A stretch of 8,146 nt of DNA from CAYMAZ01 sp964428185 (GCA_964428185.1 CAYRXH010000102.1:1-8146); one strand, 5' to 3'; positions 1-7,822 are shown, counted from the first letter of the stretch. The notes: generated by a model from the letters alone, not told the origin. Translations and numbers: made by a program.

Positions 1-8
1 TTGGGAAT

Positions 9-33
9 TAAACAATTATTACATAAACAATTA
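9..33. repeat. 10-base direct repeat in the leader of the giant gene
   Basis: TAAACAATTA occurs at 9-18 and again at 24-33, a 15-base period, just upstream of the start at 47. No TAnnTTTG -7 element is visible in these 46 bases, so the promoter is probably further left, outside the window. The repeat could be an operator half-site pair or simply an AT-rich leader that keeps the start codon unstructured, which is usual in Bacteroidota. Chance is possible in such AT-rich DNA. Confidence 0.4.
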
Positions 34-46
34 AAACCATAACGAT

Positions 47-109
47 ATGAAAACACCTAAATTTATTATCTTGTTGCTTATTTTAGGATTTATTACTAAT
101 CTTTATGCA
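47..109 (+). other. Sec signal peptide of the giant secreted protein
   Basis: Residues 1-21 have a short basic start (MKTPK), a hydrophobic core (FIILLLILGFIT) and an LYA sequence that fits signal peptidase I, followed by polar SKED. This gives Sec export to the periplasm, the first step for a T9SS client. The lack of a lipobox Cys near residue 20 argues against a lipoprotein. Confidence 0.85.
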
Positions 110-3100
110 AGTAAAGAGGATGCTATTTATGGTGAATTAGTATCTTATGAATGCCCTGACGTTTCTGGTATTGTAACAATAAATATTCAATGTGAAGTAA
201 AACGTCAAGTTCACTTTATTTCCAATCCTGTTATTACTTTACCAACGGGCTGGAATTACCAAATGGTAACTGATAAAACCGGACAAACTTTTAATAAAGG
301 CGAAACGCCTATTATTAGTTTTAAGATAACTTATAATCCTGATTCATTGCCTTTTTATCCTGTAACAATACGCTTTACGCAGAATGTTATGGTTGATAAT
401 GATGTTAATAATATTCAAAATGTATTTGCAGAAGGAAAAATTTATTTTACTCCATATAATATTGTTGAGGTTTGGAGTAATGCTGATTTTTATAATATAC
501 CCCGTATGTGGCTTGATAAAGCAAGTAATATTGATACAACACGGATTTATGTTTCCAAAAGTTCAATACCTGCTACCAATTTAACCGAAGCCGACTCTAT
601 TGTATATGAATGGCAGGAGGACTGGACATTTAGAGAGGTGCCAGGACTTGCATATTACATACCAATGAAAGCAATGCATCCTGATTCAATTGAATGGTAT
701 GCTCAAAATGTAGGAGATGGACCAGATGCCTCACCTGAACCTAAAGCTACTTACAATGGCAGAGTTAAAGGACGATTATACACTTATATAAAAAATGACA
801 TAGGTCAATGGGTAAAAGTTTATTTAAAAGGAATAAGAGTAAAATTAATAGAGAAAGATTTGGCTTGTTATGAAACTTTTGCTGAAGGTTATACAGATGA
901 TAATGGTTATTTTGACTTGGAATATAGTAAATGGCAAACATTAGAAACGGGTAAAATAGAACTATATTTACAATTCAAGTCAAAAACAAAAGATGTAAGT
1001 GATTACAAAATTAAATGCAAACAAAATAATATTTGGCAAAATATTTATGAAGAAAAAATATATTTAGGACAGTATCAAAAAGATGCTCCGGATATTCTAT
1101 TAGGTGATGTAGAAAGAAATCATGATGCTTTTAGAGTTGTACATTGGGCAAGAAATGGAATGCGCTATCTTAGAACTGCATATAGTGGATTTATGGGCAA
1201 ATTAGAAATACATATATTTCGTAATGGAAGTTATTTTTTTGCAGATGGTATTTTTGGAATATCTGCACCACTTGTTGACCCTTCAATATATTTAGAAGAT
1301 GAAGATGGAGACCATGAAAATACAATTTACCACGAGTTTGGGCATTATAGTATGTGGGAAATGCAAGGTAGAAATTGGATTGCGATGTGGTGTAAAACAG
1401 GTGATTGTAGTCATTCATGGAGTACTGAAAATACTTCACGCCTTGCCTGGTGTGAGGGATGGGCTAATGCTATGCAAATGATTCTGGACGCCCACTGGAG
1501 AAATGAAGATGAGGAATATGCTTATAATGAAAATTCCTTTTTTAATAATAGGGGACCATATTATGAAACTCGCATTGATTGGGGTACTAATAATATAAAT
1601 AGAGGAATATGGTCGGAATACTATATTGCCTGTGCAATATATGATTTATGGGATGGTGCTGGTAAAGGATTATCCGGAAATATTCCTGGTACATCACCTC
1701 CAATACACGCATATAATGATAATAATAATTGGAATACTGGCGATGATATAGAATTAAGTTTTAGTCAAATTATCCAGCCAATACTCATTCATTCGGGAAT
1801 TTTTGGCAAAATTCATCACATTGGGGAATATTATAAATCTTTACTTGACGAAGTAATTGGAACCAGTAATTGTGTTTTGAGAAGTAATATATCACGATGT
1901 TTTAGGGAAAATATGGTACTATATGATATTAATATAAACGTGAATAAAAGAGGCAATACTTGCCTTTCAAGTGATGATATTTTTTTAACAAAAAAAGAAA
2001 ATATTTATGGTGAATTAGGTCCTCTTGAAATAAACTCTTACTCAATAGGCCCTGTATCAACTACATATTCAGATGTATATAAAATTAATTTATATGGTTC
2101 TGCACGTACTACAAATAAAGATATTCTTTTTTATCCATTTGTTATACGATATATTACAGATGATTTAATTTTAGGAAATAATACTCCATTACCAACCACA
2201 GTGAACTTGAATTTTAATACATATTATTATTACAATGATGTGGCAGGGGTAATGTACACATGTAATGGGGCCGATATTATATTAAACAATGGAACTATAA
2301 CTTTAGGTGACCCAATTTATATACCTCCAGTTACTTCTGCTAATCTTGAAATAAATGACCTCTCCTTGTTACAATTAGGTAGTAATGGCAATCTTAAAAT
2401 TAATAGTTTTTCAAATATAAAAATAAAAGCCGGTGGTTCAATTTATATACAAAATGGAGCAGAAGTGTTATTAAAAAATAACTCAAGAATCATCGTAGAA
2501 CCCGGCGGTTATATTTGCATAGAAGATGGAGCAGTAATCAATTTAGAAGGAACAAATAGCATTATTGAATTACAGCCAGGTGCTTTGCTTGGTGTAAACC
2601 CTGTGTTAAATATATCACCTACAAATTGCGTATCACCAGGGGACATTCAAATTGTGGGTAATGGACAAATAATTTATGTCTGCGAAGATTTTGCTGAATA
2701 TACACATTTGAATGAAGTAAATATTGTTTCTTCTTCTAATCCTTTTGATAACAATACATATAAATTCAAAGAAAATCTAATAATAGAGAATAATGCGGTT
2801 CTTACAATAAATAATGCTGAACTGCAATTTGCTAAAGATAAGAAAATCATCATTCAACCCGGTTCAAAATTAATTTTGAATAATACAAAAGTAACCAATT
2901 TAGAAGAGTGTGGTAATTTCTGGCAAGGCATTGAAGTCTGGGGCAATAGATTAGCTTCTCAGCATACTCCCGGTGCACAAGGCATAGTAGAACTCAAAAA
3001 TGGTGCTGTGATTGAAAATGCCCGGCAGGCAATACGCGCTATAAAAATGAACGATGACGGAACTTTGGATTGGAACAAAACAGGAGGCATAGTCAGAGCC

Positions 3101-6100
3101 AATGGTGCTATATTCCGCAATAACATAAAAGGAGTATGGTTTGGTGCTTATGATAATTATCATCCTATATCAGGCAACCCCGCCCCTAATCTCAGTTATT
3201 TCAAAAATTGTACTTTTGAAACAAATGATAATTTTATTGATATTAACTCGCATCCACATGAATTTGTTGGTTTAGTTGGTGTGAAAGGAATACGTTTTTC
3301 AAAAAATACATTTATCAACACAAACATTAGTTTTTCAGGATCTCGCAAAGGCTACGGTATAGTGAGTTTTGATTCTGATTTTTCTGTGGTGCATACCTGC
3401 GTTTCCCCTGTTATGCCATGCACCCAGTATGAACCAAATGTTTTTGAAAACTTGTATTACGGGATTTTTGCAGATAATACTAACTCAAATTATACTTTGG
3501 AAATAACCGGAAACGAGTTTAATAATAACTTCAGAGCAGTGGCTTTGAAAAATGTGAATCATGCCAAAATAGTTTCAAATAACTTTAATGTTGGTGCTTC
3601 ATTGCCTGCATTTGAATATAAAATGGGAGGCAGCGGACAAATCGTTCCGGTTATAGATTATTCTTACGGTCTTTCACTTGAAAACTGTTCCGGATACAGG
3701 GTTGAGGAAAACGAATTTGGCAGCAACCACTCAAATGCAGGTTTTGGGGTGATTGTGCAAAATTCGGGCACTGCTCCAAATCAGATTTATAACAATACGT
3801 TTGAAAATCTGAGTTTTGCAGTACGCGCACAAGGAAACAACGGGGGGTCGTTTGCCAGTCTAAAATCGGGTGGCACAAGCATGCCTGTGTATCTCAGCTC
3901 TGGTCTGGTTGTAAAATGCAATGATTTTTCAAATATCAATGTGGCAGATATTTCCGTAACCTCGGGCAGCATTGCTCCAAACCAAAACTATTGCAGCAAT
4001 GACACAAAAACTCCGGCTAATAATTTGTTCAGTGACACTACTTCCGGAAATTTCCCTTATAATATCTTTATAAACCCTTTGGCCGGTAACATAAAATACT
4101 CTGTCAATCCTAACGCAAAAACAAACCCTGTAAACTATACTGTCAACAAAGTGGATATTGGTTCGTGTGCCAATACATTGTATAATGAATCTGCATCCTG
4201 CCCCTCATATCTATTACCTGACCTACATTCGGTGATTAATTTGAAGGCATATTACTCAACCAATACTGCTTATGCCGAAAGTTTATCATCACTGTTTGAC
4301 GGAGGCAATACCCAGACATTGCTTGATAATATTTATCAAAACAAACCTGCAGGAGAGCTGAAAAACACTTTGATTGCTGCTTCGCCCTATTTGTCAGACA
4401 CTGTTTTGCTTGCCACTGTAAAGCACAAACCTTCGCCGCTGCCGCCGGGTATACTGAAAGAAATTCTTGTGCCCAATTCGCCACTCAGCCCCAATGTGAT
4501 GCAGGCTGTTGTGGGTCGCACACCATCGCTGCCCGGAGGAATTATGAACGAAATAAATGCGGTTCAGTATGGTATTTCTGAAAGAGAACTGTTGGAAAAG
4601 GAACTGGCATATCTTGAGGGTGAAATTGCCATGTTCGAGAAAATGCTTATACAAACATGGCTGGCTGACACCACATACAACGGCCGTGACAGTGTGATAG
4701 CATGGTTTGAAAGCAAGCCACAAACCACTGAAACACAGCAATATCTGGTTGAGGCATATGTGGCCAATGCACAGCTGACAGAAGCAATGCAAATGCTTTC
4801 ACAACTAACACAAACCACAGCCAATGATTCGGCGTTTGTTGCCTATTATACCATACTAACAGAGTTGTATCTGGCAGGCGAAAACATATTTTCACTTACT
4901 CCCGCACAGGAGCAAACAATTCGTCAGATTGCTGAAAGCGAGACATCAGTTTCGGGCAATGCACAGGCTGTGTTGAGTCTGGTTTATGGTGATGAGTATG
5001 AACTGATTATTGAGGAATTGTTGTTGCCCGACAGCATGAGTATTTATGGCTATCTGAGTTCGGGTGCATTTTGCGACTATATGCCAGTTGCCGGCGACAC
5101 ACTGTTTTTGGTTGATGAAAACATGGAACCTGTGGCGGTAATGCCCTATGCTGTGACAAACAATGATGGTTATTTCATATTCAACACCCATCATTTCATT
5201 TTTGCCGATACAACAAAGCTCTACGGCATCAGCACAAAAAGTGCATTTCAGATAGATGATGTTGTGTTTGCACCGCTACATCAGCTCATATCATCATCGC
5301 CCCATGAACTGATCCACGGAGATGTGAGACTTGATTGGTTTGATTTGTATGCGGGGCCTGACTCCATTTATGCAATAGGAACCAAAGTTGATTTAAACGG
5401 CAATATATATGTTGGAGGTCGCACATTTCAGCTTAATCCGCTGGGGAACAATGTTTTTCTGGTAAAATACAGTCCGCAGGGCGAGCGTTTGTGGGAAACA
5501 GTATATGATGCAGGGGTTACACATCTGCATGAATATTTGTTTGATCTTGAAACAGACAGCAATGGCAACAGCTATATGTTGTTCTATTCAGCAACCACCA
5601 ATGATATTTTGCTGAAATTTGATGACAAAGGACAACTCATATGGACTGCTGCTGTTGAAAATATTCCCAACAAAAAGTTCAGGGGCATCAATATTGAATT
5701 TGACATATATGGTAATATCATTGTTGCAGGTCATTTGGATGATTATTCACAGCAAACAGCAAATACCGATTTTTTTGTAGCAAAATTCAATGAAAATGGG
5801 CAAAAAATCTGGTTTCAATTATTTGATATGAGCCAGAATGACAATCTAATGTCAATGACCACAGACAAAGACGGCAATATTATTATTTCAGGATCTTATT
5901 ATGCAAATTCCATAAAAAACGGCATAGTGATTTGTTATGATAACAATGGCACATTGCTTTGGTCAAACACTTATATTACCGGAGGATCAGATATTGCTTC
6001 TGTTGTGAAAACTGATCTTGCAGGCAATGTTTATGTTGCGGGCAACACTGATTATGAGTATGGATTTCTGCTGAAATATAGTTCAAATGGTAATTTGATG

Positions 6101-6907
6101 TGGACAGATAATAATTTTTCCCATTTAATTCCCCGTGCATTGATTATTGACAGTGAAAACATGTTGTATGTGGGAATGGAAAAATGGACTTCAATCTATG
6201 AAAACATTTCATATTCTGCCCGCAAATATAATGAAAACGGCAATATGTTGTGGCAATCAACATACGAAAATCCCGACTTTTATGCTGCCCGTTTCAATTC
6301 TGTGGCAATTGACAACAACAACTATATATATGCAAGCGGTTATGCCATGACTGATGATTCAACAGAAAATAGTGTGGCTGTTACAGTAAAGATGGATTCT
6401 GACGGTAATTTTATTCGTACAGACATATTCAGCGTACCCAATGGCATTAAACATCAGGGTAATAATCTTGTTGTCAGCGAGAACAATAATATTTATGTAG
6501 CCGGACAATGCTATGATGCAGAGGCCATAAAAATGTTCACTGTCAAATACTCCCAGTGTCATTCTCAGTCAGGATTAAGATCAGACCAGTGGTATCCGGA
6601 TGAAGAAAATGATAATGAAGCTGAGGTTTTGCCGGAGTTGTCAAATCACAGCCTATTGGTTTATCCCAATCCCTATTCGGGACAAACCACCATAGAACTG
6701 AATCTTGACGAGGCCTCTGCAGTGAGAGCTGAAATCTACACTATTTTAGGTCAGAAAGTTTGCAGTTTGCATGAGGGTAATCTTCAGCAGGGCACACATT
6801 CTTTCATCTTCAGCGCATACAGCCATGGTTTTTCAGCAGGTGTGTATATCCTGAAATTATTCATCAACAACGAATCAATGCACAGAATGCTCATAGAGAT
6901 GGAGTAG
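47..6907 (+). CDS. Giant secreted multidomain protein: zincin metalloprotease-like domain, beta-helix, SBBP propeller, T9SS sorting tail
   Basis: Seen: 2286 codons from ATG to TAG. A signal peptide covers residues 1-21 (Lys, Ile/Leu-rich core, LYA then SKED). Residues 22-230 are beta-rich and unrecognised. Residues 238-294 resemble a transthyretin or carboxypeptidase-regulatory fold (ends in DDNGYF). Residues about 350-620 look like a zincin: HEFGH at 429-433, CEGWA with candidate zinc ligand E470, and SEYYIACAIYDLWD at 523-536. Residues about 740-1370 are beta-helix-like, with repeated N/G/I/F patterns and WQGIEVWGN. Residues about 1383-1660 are helical. Residues about 1667-1710 may be a second small beta-sandwich. 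Residues 1782-2171 hold eight SBBP-like units. Residues 2203-2286 are the T9SS type A tail. Known: such tails direct export through the outer membrane and are cleaved or anchored. Inference: an extracellular or cell-surface protease or adhesin, substrate unknown. The start is well placed before the signal peptide, with no clear Shine-Dalgarno. The first ~2.9 kb is visibly AT-richer than the rest. Protease activity is likely but unproven. Confidence 0.9.
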   Translation: MKTPKFIILLLILGFITNLYASKEDAIYGELVSYECPDVSGIVTINIQCEVKRQVHFISNPVITLPTGWNYQMVTDKTGQTFNKGETPIISFKITYNPDSLPFYPVTIRFTQNVMVDNDVNNIQNVFAEGKIYFTPYNIVEVWSNADFYNIPRMWLDKASNIDTTRIYVSKSSIPATNLTEADSIVYEWQEDWTFREVPGLAYYIPMKAMHPDSIEWYAQNVGDGPDASPEPKATYNGRVKGRLYTYIKNDIGQWVKVYLKGIRVKLIEKDLACYETFAEGYTDDNGYFDLEYSKWQTLETGKIELYLQFKSKTKDVSDYKIKCKQNNIWQNIYEEKIYLGQYQKDAPDILLGDVERNHDAFRVVHWARNGMRYLRTAYSGFMGKLEIHIFRNGSYFFADGIFGISAPLVDPSIYLEDEDGDHENTIYHEFGHYSMWEMQGRNWIAMWCKTGDCSHSWSTENTSRLAWCEGWANAMQMILDAHWRNEDEEYAYNENSFFNNRGPYYETRIDWGTNNINRGIWSEYYIACAIYDLWDGAGKGLSGNIPGTSPPIHAYNDNNNWNTGDDIELSFSQIIQPILIHSGIFGKIHHIGEYYKSLLDEVIGTSNCVLRSNISRCFRENMVLYDININVNKRGNTCLSSDDIFLTKKENIYGELGPLEINSYSIGPVSTTYSDVYKINLYGSARTTNKDILFYPFVIRYITDDLILGNNTPLPTTVNLNFNTYYYYNDVAGVMYTCNGADIILNNGTITLGDPIYIPPVTSANLEINDLSLLQLGSNGNLKINSFSNIKIKAGGSIYIQNGAEVLLKNNSRIIVEPGGYICIEDGAVINLEGTNSIIELQPGALLGVNPVLNISPTNCVSPGDIQIVGNGQIIYVCEDFAEYTHLNEVNIVSSSNPFDNNTYKFKENLIIENNAVLTINNAELQFAKDKKIIIQPGSKLILNNTKVTNLEECGNFWQGIEVWGNRLASQHTPGAQGIVELKNGAVIENARQAIRAIKMNDDGTLDWNKTGGIVRANGAIFRNNIKGVWFGAYDNYHPISGNPAPNLSYFKNCTFETNDNFIDINSHPHEFVGLVGVKGIRFSKNTFINTNISFSGSRKGYGIVSFDSDFSVVHTCVSPVMPCTQYEPNVFENLYYGIFADNTNSNYTLEITGNEFNNNFRAVALKNVNHAKIVSNNFNVGASLPAFEYKMGGSGQIVPVIDYSYGLSLENCSGYRVEENEFGSNHSNAGFGVIVQNSGTAPNQIYNNTFENLSFAVRAQGNNGGSFASLKSGGTSMPVYLSSGLVVKCNDFSNINVADISVTSGSIAPNQNYCSNDTKTPANNLFSDTTSGNFPYNIFINPLAGNIKYSVNPNAKTNPVNYTVNKVDIGSCANTLYNESASCPSYLLPDLHSVINLKAYYSTNTAYAESLSSLFDGGNTQTLLDNIYQNKPAGELKNTLIAASPYLSDTVLLATVKHKPSPLPPGILKEILVPNSPLSPNVMQAVVGRTPSLPGGIMNEINAVQYGISERELLEKELAYLEGEIAMFEKMLIQTWLADTTYNGRDSVIAWFESKPQTTETQQYLVEAYVANAQLTEAMQMLSQLTQTTANDSAFVAYYTILTELYLAGENIFSLTPAQEQTIRQIAESETSVSGNAQAVLSLVYGDEYELIIEELLLPDSMSIYGYLSSGAFCDYMPVAGDTLFLVDENMEPVAVMPYAVTNNDGYFIFNTHHFIFADTTKLYGISTKSAFQIDDVVFAPLHQLISSSPHELIHGDVRLDWFDLYAGPDSIYAIGTKVDLNGNIYVGGRTFQLNPLGNNVFLVKYSPQGERLWETVYDAGVTHLHEYLFDLETDSNGNSYMLFYSATTNDILLKFDDKGQLIWTAAVENIPNKKFRGINIEFDIYGNIIVAGHLDDYSQQTANTDFFVAKFNENGQKIWFQLFDMSQNDNLMSMTTDKDGNIIISGSYYANSIKNGIVICYDNNGTLLWSNTYITGGSDIASVVKTDLAGNVYVAGNTDYEYGFLLKYSSNGNLMWTDNNFSHLIPRALIIDSENMLYVGMEKWTSIYENISYSARKYNENGNMLWQSTYENPDFYAARFNSVAIDNNNYIYASGYAMTDDSTENSVAVTVKMDSDGNFIRTDIFSVPNGIKHQGNNLVVSENNNIYVAGQCYDAEAIKMFTVKYSQCHSQSGLRSDQWYPDEENDNEAEVLPELSNHSLLVYPNPYSGQTTIELNLDEASAVRAEIYTILGQKVCSLHEGNLQQGTHSFIFSAYSHGFSAGVYILKLFINNESMHRMLIEME
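1331..1654 (+). other. Zincin metalloprotease active-site segment (HEFGH ... EGWA ... SEYY/LWD)
   Basis: Residues 429-433 are HEFGH, the HExxH zinc-binding and catalytic motif. After a 36-residue gap comes EGWA, with E470 the likely third (gluzincin-type) zinc ligand, and then W-S-E-Y-Y (522-526) and YDLWD (532-536). Known: HExxH with a downstream Glu defines gluzincins, and EGWA-type second motifs recur in uncharacterised secreted bacterial zincins. The gap is longer than the roughly 18-25 residues of thermolysin- or M1-type enzymes. It contains Cys449, Cys454 and His456, with Cys469 next to E470, so a disulfide or a variant ligand set is possible. I cannot assign a MEROPS family. Confidence 0.7.
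2266..4150 (+). other. Right-handed beta-helix-like region of the giant protein
   Basis: Residues about 740-1370. The first part (about 740-860) has short hydrophobic strands ending in N-G or G-G turns (KIKAGGSIYIQNGAEVLLKN is typical). A Cys-containing linker follows, then a longer region with WQGIEVWGN (about 963-971), repeated NGAxFRNN, KNCTFE, KNTFIN, GNEFNNNF and YNNTFENL units, and Asn ladders. These features fit parallel beta-helix repeats of the kind seen in surface and secreted proteins of Bacteroidota. No pectate-lyase catalytic residues are recognisable, so I read it as a structural or binding stalk rather than an enzyme. Confidence 0.6.
4382..4567 (+). repeat. Tandem ~31-residue protein motif (LPxGI[LM]xEI duplication)
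   Basis: Residues 1446-1477 and 1478-1507 are adjacent copies of one unit. Both open with SP, then LSxxV(L/M)xAxV, a Pro-rich turn, LPxGI(L/M)(K/N)EI and a short tail. The DNA copies have diverged, so the duplication is old or under protein-level selection. They sit at the start of a helical region and are followed by a charged, coiled-coil-like helix (about 1511-1540) and TPR-like helices (about 1560-1640). The function of the motif is not known to me. Confidence 0.75.
5390..6559 (+). repeat. Eight SBBP-type beta-propeller units
   Basis: Residues 1782-2171 contain eight units of about 38-55 residues. Each has a D-x-x-G-N-x-Y-V-x-G start, then a strand with L/F-V/L-x-K-Y/F, x-x-N/D-G and a W-x-x-x-Y/F end. 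Unit starts include DLNGNIYVGG, DSNGNSYMLF, DIYGNIIVAG, DKDGNIIISG, DLAGNVYVAG, DSENMLYVGM, DNNNYIYASG and SENNNIYVAG. Known: this matches the seven-bladed-propeller-like SBBP repeats common in Bacteroidota secreted proteins. The last unit lacks the W-ending strand and may close the ring with strands from the first. The DxxGN loops may bind calcium (inference). Confidence 0.8.
6653..6904 (+). other. T9SS type A C-terminal sorting domain
   Basis: Residues 2203-2286 open with LLVYPNPYSG, continue with a V-x-A-E-I-Y-x-x-L-G-Q-K-V strand, then S-A-G-V-Y-I-L-K-L and a final basic-hydrophobic strand (HRMLIEME). This is the standard Por secretion-system tail (PNP start, LGQ-V, GxYxLxL). It directs passage through the type IX translocon, followed by surface attachment or release. 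It also shows that the gene ends naturally at 6907. Confidence 0.95.
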
Positions 6908-6947
6908 GGGAAAGTTTTGCATCGGGCAGATTTTGTATGCTAATCCA

Positions 6948-6975
6948 GGTTTAGCCATTAATAGCTGAGCTAACC
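6948..6975. terminator. Weak hairpin in the convergent gap between the giant gene and rdgB
   Basis: GGTTTAGC (6948-6955) pairs with GCTAACC (6969-6975) as a 7-bp stem with one bulged T and a 13-base loop. There is no clean T-tract after it on either strand, so it is at best a poor intrinsic terminator or a bidirectional pause. An alternative pairing, AGCCAT (6953-6958) with ATGGCT (6982-6987), competes with it. Confidence 0.25.
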
Positions 6976-7001
6976 AATGACATGGCTGTATTAAAAACAA
7001 T

Positions 7002-7574
7002 TTAATCTTCTTTCAAAAAATCGCCAACCTTCTGAAAAGCAATCGCCCTGTGACTGATACTGTTCTTGAGTGATGCTGGCATTTGGGCAAATGTTTGCTC
7101 ATACCCATCAGGAATAAACACAGGGTCGTAGCCAAACCCTTCATGCCCAATAGATTCTTCGATGATGTGGCCATCCACCCTGCCTTCAAAAAGATATTCC
7201 TCCCCATCAAGGATCAGAGCCACAACGGTGCGAAACGCTGCTTTGCGATTGCTCATCCCCTGCATTTCCAACAGCACCTTTTTAACATTGTCAGCATAAG
7301 TACATCCCTCGCCTGCATAGCGGGCCGAATACACTCCGGGGCGCCCTCCCAGGGATTCTATCTCAAGTCCTGTGTCATCTGCAAACACATTCATCCCGGT
7401 CTTTTCATAAATATAACGCGCCTTTTGCAACGCATTCTCCCACAAAGTTTCATGATCCTCAGGAATGTCGGTCTCAATTCCTGCTTCTCTCAAACTCCTG
7501 ATATCAAAAGCTTTCATGATATCCCGGACTTCATCAAGCTTGTGCCGGTTGTTGGTGGCAAAAATAAATGTCAT
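7002..7574 (-). CDS. rdgB: XTP/dITP pyrophosphatase (RdgB/HAM1 family)
   Basis: Hydrolyses non-canonical purine triphosphates (dITP, ITP, XTP) to monophosphate and pyrophosphate in the cytoplasm, keeping deaminated bases out of DNA and RNA. Seen: 190 residues, the usual family length (about 190-200). Landmarks are TNNRHKLDE at 7-15 (nucleotide-binding start with K12 and E15), WENALQKAR at 45-53, FADDTGL at 64-70 with the metal-binding/catalytic Asp pair D66-D67, GGRPGVYSARYAG at 76-88, GFGYDP at 146-151 and SHR at 174-176. All key motifs are intact, so it should be active. The ATG at 7572-7574 lies directly before the first strand, so the start is secure. It faces away from the GxxExxY gene and toward the end of the giant gene. 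It has no same-strand partner in the window, so it is probably monocistronic or the start of a leftward unit whose next gene lies beyond the giant gene. Confidence 0.97.
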   Translation of the reverse strand: MTFIFATNNRHKLDEVRDIMKAFDIRSLREAGIETDIPEDHETLWENALQKARYIYEKTGMNVFADDTGLEIESLGGRPGVYSARYAGEGCTYADNVKKVLLEMQGMSNRKAAFRTVVALILDGEEYLFEGRVDGHIIEESIGHEGFGYDPVFIPDGYEQTFAQMPASLKNSISHRAIAFQKVGDFLKED

Positions 7575-7591
7575 ACTGACGAGTTTTTTTG

Positions 7592-7599
7592 CAAAAATA
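7592..7599 (-). promoter_or_regulatory. Putative rdgB -7 promoter element (TATTTTTG)
   Basis: On the minus strand 7599-7592 reads TATTTTTG, matching the Bacteroidota -7 consensus TAnnTTTG. It lies 17 bases before the rdgB ATG, implying a leader of about 10 bases. I see no TTTG at the expected -33 position (around + strand 7620), so the match rests on the -7 box alone. Confidence 0.4.
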
Positions 7600-7651
7600 A
7601 ATAAAAGAGAGAGATATGGGGATAAAGTATTGAATGTTGAAACATTTACAG

Positions 7652-7681
7652 GTCACCAAGTTACACCAAGGATGCACAAAG
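7652..7681. repeat. Short degenerate direct repeats (CACCAAG/CACAAAG)
   Basis: Three near copies follow one another: GTCACCAAG (7652-7660), TTACACCAAG (7661-7670) and GATGCACAAAG (7671-7681), a period of about 10 bases. Similar CACAAAG-type strings are frequent in Bacteroidota intergenic DNA as I recall. The first two copies also form the left arm of the outer inverted repeat closing at 7862. Confidence 0.5.
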
Positions 7682-7704
7682 TTTCTCAACGTATGCAGTT
7701 CATG

Positions 7705-7822
7705 ACAAAAGCCGTGCTTTGTTCAAATCATTGCGATTTGCAAGCCAGCTTACAAATCTGCATGGTTTGAACAAACAACAAACACAACAGCATTGTGTTT
7801 GTGTGAAACTCACGGCTTTTGT
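7705..7822. other. Nested palindrome that folds as a three-way junction (possible structured RNA or mobile palindromic element)
   Basis: Outer stem: ACAAAAGCCGTG (7705-7716) pairs perfectly with CACGGCTTTTGT (7811-7822). Arm 1: TTTGTTCAAA (7718-7727) pairs perfectly with TTTGAACAAA (7766-7775), extends four more pairs (one T-G), and continues to a tip where GATTTGCAAG (7735-7744) pairs with CTTACAAATC (7749-7758) with one mismatch, loop CCAG. Arm 2: ACAAACACAA (7778-7787) pairs perfectly with TTGTGTTTGT (7793-7802), loop CAGCA. The three stems account for most of the 118 bases, far beyond chance. It lies between divergent genes, so a terminator role for either is unlikely. There is no open coding signal in it. 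Class unknown: RAYT/REP-like palindrome, MITE or non-coding RNA are the main options. Confidence 0.7.

Noticed and set aside
1..46. Promoter for the giant gene
   Set aside because: No TAnnTTTG element or convincing -33 box is seen in the available 46 bases, so the promoter is probably upstream of the window.
4394..4792. 132-codon open frame on the minus strand inside the giant gene
   Set aside because: It lies fully antisense to a well-supported domain region, its translation is rich in Cys/His/Trp without any recognisable motif, and it overlaps other spurious minus-strand frames.
7083..7604. 173-codon plus-strand open frame over rdgB
   Set aside because: It is antisense to a gene with every RdgB motif intact. 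The translation shows no family features.
7652..7681. CRISPR-like array
   Set aside because: The repeats are about 10 bases long, degenerate and without spacers. No cas gene is present.
7465..7770. 101-codon plus-strand open frame running from rdgB into the intergenic palindrome
   Set aside because: Half is antisense to rdgB and the other half runs through the inverted repeats. No motif and no start signal support it.
7705..7822. Reading the palindrome as a tRNA or an integron attC site
   Set aside because: There is no T-loop or acceptor CCA-like pattern for a tRNA, and no attC core sites (RYYYAAC/GTTRRRY) at the ends that I can see, nor a neighbouring cassette or integrase.
7705..7822. Reading the palindrome as a rho-independent terminator
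   Set aside because: The flanking genes point away from it, and the outer stem is not followed by a continuous T-tract, so it would not end either gene.
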